Part shown: positions 60,020 through 64,000 of the stretch, in pieces
Layout: each line of letters opens with the position of its first letter
Numbering within the stretch: position 1 is the first letter of the stretch
DNA from: UBA7328 sp002471345
GTDB lineage: Bacteria; Bacteroidota; Bacteroidia; Chitinophagales; Saprospiraceae
Direction of reading: 5' to 3'
Assembly (NCBI GenBank): GCA_964011275.1
Contig: CAXGOB010000015.1
Location: 1 to 64,000 of the forward strand
DNA length: 64,000 bases
Notes under the pieces: generated by a model
What the model saw: the letters and a program-made list of their open reading frames with translations, nothing else
The model's database searches: none
Told to the model about the DNA's origin: nothing
Program-made: the position numbers and the translations under genes

Positions 60020-61353
60020 AACATACCAGCCATTTCTGGCTCATATACGGCACCTTGAGCGATTGGCACTCCTCCAATTGGAGTAGTAAACCATCTCACC
60101 TCATATCCTTCAATTTCTTGGACCGATATAAATGGAAAAGGCTCTCCTTCACATATTCTGACATCTCCTTTGCTTATAGGTGCATCAAGCTCTGGACATG
60201 GTGCTGCAGCACATTTATTATAATCGGTAAAAACATTAGGATTTGCTTTAGAATTATCTTCTCCAGAATATAATTCAGTAATCTCACTAAAATATTCTTC
60301 TGTTAATCCTGATCTTCCAAAAACAATTTCTAAACATTCTGATGTACCCGAATTATTAGAAAAATCAAGGCAAACCTCTGCAACTTCTACATAACTATTG
60401 CCAATAAATACATTGTCCGTGTCCTGATCAATTGCAAATGAGACTGCTGATAGATTATCTTGAAACGAAACACTGGTCGAGCCATTCGGAAAAGATAGAG
60501 TATCAACTCTATCAACCAAAGAAGATGCTGAAGATCCAGAAATAGAACTCTGTGCAGAATGAAATTCAGCTTGGCTTCCATCATATAGAAGGGAGAACTG
60601 TCTATTTCCTAAAGTCCAGATTCTACTATTGCTACTTTTTATCTGTATAGCATAACATGATATATTGCTTAAAGAATCTGAAGACTTCAATACTATTTTA
60701 GAATCATACGAAGGAGTAATCCCTGCACATGTCAAAGCAAAACATGATTCATCTCCATTTTCAACATCAAGATCATGATATTCCTTTCCATCTACCAAAT
60801 CATTAGTACTATTTACAGCAACCCATTCTGAAACTTCTACAAATGCTGTAGCATAGTTAAAGGTGAGTTCTTCTCTCGCCCATACCATTTCAAAACAGAG
60901 GTCGGGGTTCTCCATTAAGTCTACTTCAGAAGTAAAACAAATCGATGAAGTCGTGGTCCACACATCAGGAGATAATATTTGTCCTGCTTGAGCAGTATTC
61001 ATATCTATATAATAGTTAAGCCACGATATATCAGAATCAAAAGAGAGATTTCCTTCTGCAGAAAGATCAAGGTGTTGAATATTTTGTACTACTTCGGGTT
61101 GAGTATAAGGCTCATTTAAATGGCCACTTACACTTGAAAACTCGGCCAAGGCCCCATTGTAAAACAATCTATAATTTTGTCCTGCAAACCGCCACAATCT
61201 TTCATTTCCACTTTTAATCTGGACATCATAGCATACTTCGTTCGTTTCACAATTTATACTTTGGGTTGCAAGTCTAATGTCAAAATAGTTTTGAGCATTA
61301 GAGGACAAAACAAATAGCACTGTAAATGCTAATAATCCTACTAGCTTCTTCAT
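59947..61353 (-). CDS. N-terminal part of the second giant secreted protein, ended by a frameshift
   Basis: 468 residues from the ATG at 61353, which begins a proper signal peptide (MKKLVGLLAFTVLFVLSSNAQ); a TTG 27 bp upstream also opens the frame. Two related beta-rich modules follow (about 22-215 and 225-400), each with the pattern YDVQIKSGNERLWRF / YAIQIKSSNSRIWTL and LFYNG or LLYDG. An Ig-like module starts near 405. The frame goes wrong after YEPEMAGM, where five extra bases (60020-60024, ATGTT before a second ATGTA) shift it. The correct continuation, YYAETFDENLNC, is the start of the fragment at 54002-60019. Confidence 0.8.
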   Translation of the reverse strand: MKKLVGLLAFTVLFVLSSNAQNYFDIRLATQSINCETNEVCYDVQIKSGNERLWRFAGQNYRLFYNGALAEFSSVSGHLNEPYTQPEVVQNIQHLDLSAEGNLSFDSDISWLNYYIDMNTAQAGQILSPDVWTTTSSICFTSEVDLMENPDLCFEMVWAREELTFNYATAFVEVSEWVAVNSTNDLVDGKEYHDLDVENGDESCFALTCAGITPSYDSKIVLKSSDSLSNISCYAIQIKSSNSRIWTLGNRQFSLLYDGSQAEFHSAQSSISGSSASSLVDRVDTLSFPNGSTSVSFQDNLSAVSFAIDQDTDNVFIGNSYVEVAEVCLDFSNNSGTSECLEIVFGRSGLTEEYFSEITELYSGEDNSKANPNVFTDYNKCAAAPCPELDAPISKGDVRICEGEPFPFISVQEIEGYEVRWFTTPIGGVPIAQGAVYEPEMAGMLCIMQRPLMKILIAIVQKDLLWPC

Positions 61354-61625
61354 CAAAATTCTTTTACCAAGAGGGAGCAAGCCTCATTAATTCAATATTG
61401 AATTAGGCTTCTATTATCAGGATGAAAAGCCAGAATGGGCAATTCTAAATTGGTTGGTGATCGGATGATCAAACGGAAATATAACAATTATGTATATAAA
61501 TTTTTTATATATCAAATATTCTTTAATATTTAAATCGCTTATTATTAGGCACCTAAACTGCCTCATGCTTTTATGGACTACTTCATGTTCTAAAAGTGAT
61601 TATTAATGCACTACTTTTATGTGTA

Positions 61626-62627
61626 ATGACTTCAAATAAAAAAATTGATAAGAATTATATCAAAGAGATATTTATAAAATTAAAGGATCAGGACAGAATC
61701 GCCTTATCCAGAGCAATAACACTGGTAGAAAGTCAAAATCCTAAGCATGCCAAAATCGCTACTGACCTCCTCGAAGATTGCCTTCCATTGAGTGGTGAAT
61801 CTATCAGAATAGGTATAACTGGAACACCGGGAGTAGGTAAAAGTACTTTTATTGAATCACTGGGCCTTATGTATATTAAAAATGGTCATAAAGTAGCCGT
61901 ACTTACAATAGACCCAAGCAGCCCAAAGAATAAAGGAAGCGTCCTAGGCGATAAATCTCGAATGGATAAACTTTCTCATCATCCTCAAGCATATATAAGA
62001 AGTTCACCTGCCCGAAATTCGCTTGGTGGAACTACAGACAGGACAAGAGAAACAATCGTCTTATGTGAAGCTGCAAAATATGATGTCATTTTAGTAGAGA
62101 CAGTAGGTGTCGGGCAATCAGAAATAGAAATACTAAATATGACTGATTTATTGCTTCTGTTGGCTCTTCCTGGAGGAGGAGATGAGATACAAGGCATAAA
62201 ACGAGGAATAGTGGAAGTAGCAGATATTATCATTGTGAATAAGAAAGACAGATTCAAGGAAGATGTGGTAGTGGACACTGTGAATACCTACAAATTTGCA
62301 TTGCATCTTAATCCTATTAAATCAAGTAAATGGTCACGTTTAGTTCATGTTTGTTCTGCCATCACTGGAGATGGGATGAATCAAATATTCAATGATATTG
62401 AGAAGTATTTCAATCTTATAACAACAAGCACCTATCTAAATGATAATAGAAGAGATCAAAATGAAACTTGGCTTGATAAAAAGATCGAATATGAGGCCAT
62501 TTCAGAAATAAAGAAAAGAATCAAAGACAAGGTAGATATGACTATCGTCAGATCAAATGTCAATGAAAAAAAATGGAGTGTACAACATGCTACCTCTGAG
62601 GTACTAAAATCTATTTTTAAAAACTGA
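61626..62627 (+). CDS. meaB: Methylmalonyl-CoA mutase-associated GTPase MeaB
   Basis: 333 residues from the ATG at 61626; a GTG 30 bp earlier adds residues that do not fit. It is a G3E GTPase of the MeaB/ArgK group, with Walker A GITGTPGVGKST, the switch region TIDPSSPKNKGSVLGDKSRM, the family block SSPARNSLGGTTDRTRE, ETVGVGQSE (Walker B) and NKKD (base recognition). MeaB loads and protects the adenosylcobalamin cofactor of methylmalonyl-CoA mutase. The mutase genes are not in this window. Its end overlaps the convergent phosphatase gene by 11 bp. Confidence 0.95.
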   Translation: MTSNKKIDKNYIKEIFIKLKDQDRIALSRAITLVESQNPKHAKIATDLLEDCLPLSGESIRIGITGTPGVGKSTFIESLGLMYIKNGHKVAVLTIDPSSPKNKGSVLGDKSRMDKLSHHPQAYIRSSPARNSLGGTTDRTRETIVLCEAAKYDVILVETVGVGQSEIEILNMTDLLLLLALPGGGDEIQGIKRGIVEVADIIIVNKKDRFKEDVVVDTVNTYKFALHLNPIKSSKWSRLVHVCSAITGDGMNQIFNDIEKYFNLITTSTYLNDNRRDQNETWLDKKIEYEAISEIKKRIKDKVDMTIVRSNVNEKKWSVQHATSEVLKSIFKN

Positions 62628-63663
62628 TTTCATCTATATCAACAACTTTACTAACAACTGGTAAAGCGGTAGAGTCTACGATACTCATCTTTACTTGAAT
62701 CCCATTAGTATGAGTTATTTCTATTAAGCCAATATTATTTTGAGGAATTGCAGAACCAATACGATTTTTATTGGGTTCAATGTGGTGCCAAGTCTGGACA
62801 ATGCCACTTGAAGTAACATCATACAAGGGATAGCCATTATCTATGGACATTTTTGAGACTTCTCCCCAATGGACATCACCAGAAATGAAGATTACTGCAT
62901 TGGCTTCAGTCTTCTGGATAAGGTTGATCATTTTTTGCTGTTCATATGGGACATTAGTCCAAGATTCCCATCCATTATATTCATGACTGAATTGATTACT
63001 TGAAGCGATTATTCTGATATCTGCATTGACTTTTAGCTCATTTTCTAACCACATCCATTGCTCCTTACCAAGGAATGTACTATCAGCTTCCATGTTTGGT
63101 ACATAGTCGTTTTTATGAAAAATACTATCCTTCGGATCTCTTTGCAAAAGATCATCTCTAAATGTTCGTGTATCCAATATGATTACCTGCACATTTATAT
63201 CTCCTTTCTTTAAATATTCAGAACCATAAATTCCTTTATGATTTCTTTGATCAGAGTCCTGGTCAATTTTCCAAAAATCCATAAAGAGCCTCTTAGATTC
63301 CTCTTTGAATGGATAATGTCTTCCGGCATCATTTTCTCCGTAATCATGATCATCCCAAGTAGCCCATACTGTAGTAGCGTTCCAGAGTTTTTTAAATTCT
63401 AATCTATTTCCAAGAATCTCGTACTTCTTTTGCAATACTTCCATATCTCGAGTATCACCATACACGTTGTCTCCTAAAAAAATAAAAGCATCTAGTTGTT
63501 TATCCGCAGCAACATTCAAAAGTGGAAGTGGTTCCTGATGACTTCCGCATGAGCCAAATGCAATTCTAATAATGGTTTCATCAAGAGTTGCTCCTGTATT
63601 CTTTGGTTGGCAAGAGATTAATATTAAGCCAAGTAGAAATAGGAAAATCTGAAAATGCTTCAT
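62617..63663 (-). CDS. PhoD-like alkaline phosphatase / metallophosphatase lipoprotein
   Basis: 348 residues. The signal peptide ends in a lipobox (LILISC, Cys18), so the protein is lipid-anchored. The PhoD-type metal-site motifs are present: FGSCGSHQEPLP, FIFLGDNVYGDT (Asp and Asn ligands), WATWDDHDYGENDAG, VIFISGDVHWGEVSKM and the C-terminal GIVQTW. Family members are Ca/Fe-dependent phosphodiesterases or monoesterases at the cell surface that release phosphate from nucleotides or lipids; the substrate is not known here. It is divergent from an MscS-type channel gene. Confidence 0.9.
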   Translation of the reverse strand: MKHFQIFLFLLGLILISCQPKNTGATLDETIIRIAFGSCGSHQEPLPLLNVAADKQLDAFIFLGDNVYGDTRDMEVLQKKYEILGNRLEFKKLWNATTVWATWDDHDYGENDAGRHYPFKEESKRLFMDFWKIDQDSDQRNHKGIYGSEYLKKGDINVQVIILDTRTFRDDLLQRDPKDSIFHKNDYVPNMEADSTFLGKEQWMWLENELKVNADIRIIASSNQFSHEYNGWESWTNVPYEQQKMINLIQKTEANAVIFISGDVHWGEVSKMSIDNGYPLYDVTSSGIVQTWHHIEPNKNRIGSAIPQNNIGLIEITHTNGIQVKMSIVDSTALPVVSKVVDIDEISF

Positions 63664-63742
63664 TATAAATCACAGCTGTTGACATAAAACTCTTCAAACA
63701 TAAAACTCATTTAGCTCATAATTATAATCTAATTTTACACTC

Positions 63743-64000
63743 ATGGGCATTCCAGATTCAGTATATCATTGGACAATTTTTATTGCAATAATCGCAGTTA
63801 CTTTTCTTTTGGCAATTGGGGTTAATAAAATATTCAAAAGGGTAATTGCAAAATCCAGCGAAGACCTACACAGCGATCCTACTAATTACTTATTCATCAG
63901 ACATACAGTAATTGCCCTGATTTATACTTTAGGATTCAGTATTGCAATCTATAAGATTCCAGAATTACGAGTTCTAGCCAATTCGCTATTGGCGGGTGCT
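63743..64000 (+). CDS. Mechanosensitive ion channel (MscS family), N-terminal part
   Basis: 86 codons are in the window, starting at ATG 63743 and open to the edge. The visible part starts MGIPDSVYHWTIFIAIIAVTFLLAIGVNKIFKRVI, a first membrane segment with a basic end. A second membrane segment (HTVIALIYTLGFSIAIYKIP) and the beginning of the pore helix (LRVLANSLLAGA) follow, the glycine/alanine-rich TM3 pattern of MscS. MscS channels open under membrane tension and release solutes in hypo-osmotic shock. The C-terminal beta domain lies outside the window. Confidence 0.8.
   Translation, partial: MGIPDSVYHWTIFIAIIAVTFLLAIGVNKIFKRVIAKSSEDLHSDPTNYLFIRHTVIALIYTLGFSIAIYKIPELRVLANSLLAGA

Overview
The window is AT-rich bacterial DNA that most resembles a member of the Bacteroidota, probably close to the Saprospiria. 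The grounds are: -7/-33 promoter elements of the TAnnTTTG / TTTG type in front of several genes; almost no Shine-Dalgarno sequences; the gene set (an 1100-residue SecA with a large insertion, an AIM24 family protein, a DUF4920 protein, a two-lipoyl 2-oxoglutarate dehydrogenase E2); and giant secreted proteins built of DUF11, Ca-binding and dockerin-like repeats. No insertion sequence, prophage or CRISPR array was seen. Most of the window is ordinary chromosome.

Layout. 1-231: two tandem, identical, very unusual tRNA-like genes (the first cut by the window edge) followed by a strong terminator. 286-4518: yaaA, an AIM24-type protein, two tandem paralogous secreted proteins of unknown function, and a rhomboid protease. 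4523-11322 (minus strand): a DNA-damage-tolerance type cassette made of a LexA-like HTH/S24 regulator, a four-helix-bundle protein, an active Y-family polymerase, a DnaE2-like polymerase and a SPL-family radical SAM protein; paired palindromes lie in front of the regulator. 11609-12532: two small heat shock proteins. 12666-18265: a membrane-anchored AraC-HTH / class III cyclase / TolB-like / TPR fusion, divergent from an ankyrin lipoprotein, acyltransferase and serine hydrolase operon; the shared intergenic region carries a direct repeat with 20-bp period. 18398-19627: a GyrI-like protein behind a decayed WYL regulator. 19713-26163: lytic transglycosylase, then a translation block (pheS-hisS-gatA) and a lipoprotein esterase.

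26435-48176 is largely housekeeping: 2-oxoglutarate dehydrogenase E2, a flavin-binding protein, a secreted amidohydrolase, nadK, gpmI, serC, a YgjP-like peptidase, rpsF-rpsR-rplI, a DUF4920 protein, a BioD-like/DRTGG ATPase, an ECF sigma factor, secA, metF, lon and an enoyl-CoA hydratase. 48298-49386 is a PaaE-like ferredoxin reductase. 49533-61353 holds two giant secreted repeat proteins that share a C-terminal module. In this sequence both are broken: one by a single in-frame TAG, the other by two frameshifts. The window ends with meaB, a PhoD-like lipoprotein phosphatase and the start of an MscS-family channel.

The strongest candidates for something undescribed are the tandem tRNA-like genes (Leu-like D-arm, GUC anticodon, about 45-nt branched variable arm, aspartate-type identity bases), the AraC/cyclase/TolB/TPR regulator with its divergent operon and possible operator, and the S24-controlled polymerase cassette with its operator pair. 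All assignments come from reading the sequence and from general knowledge of the families; no database search was run.
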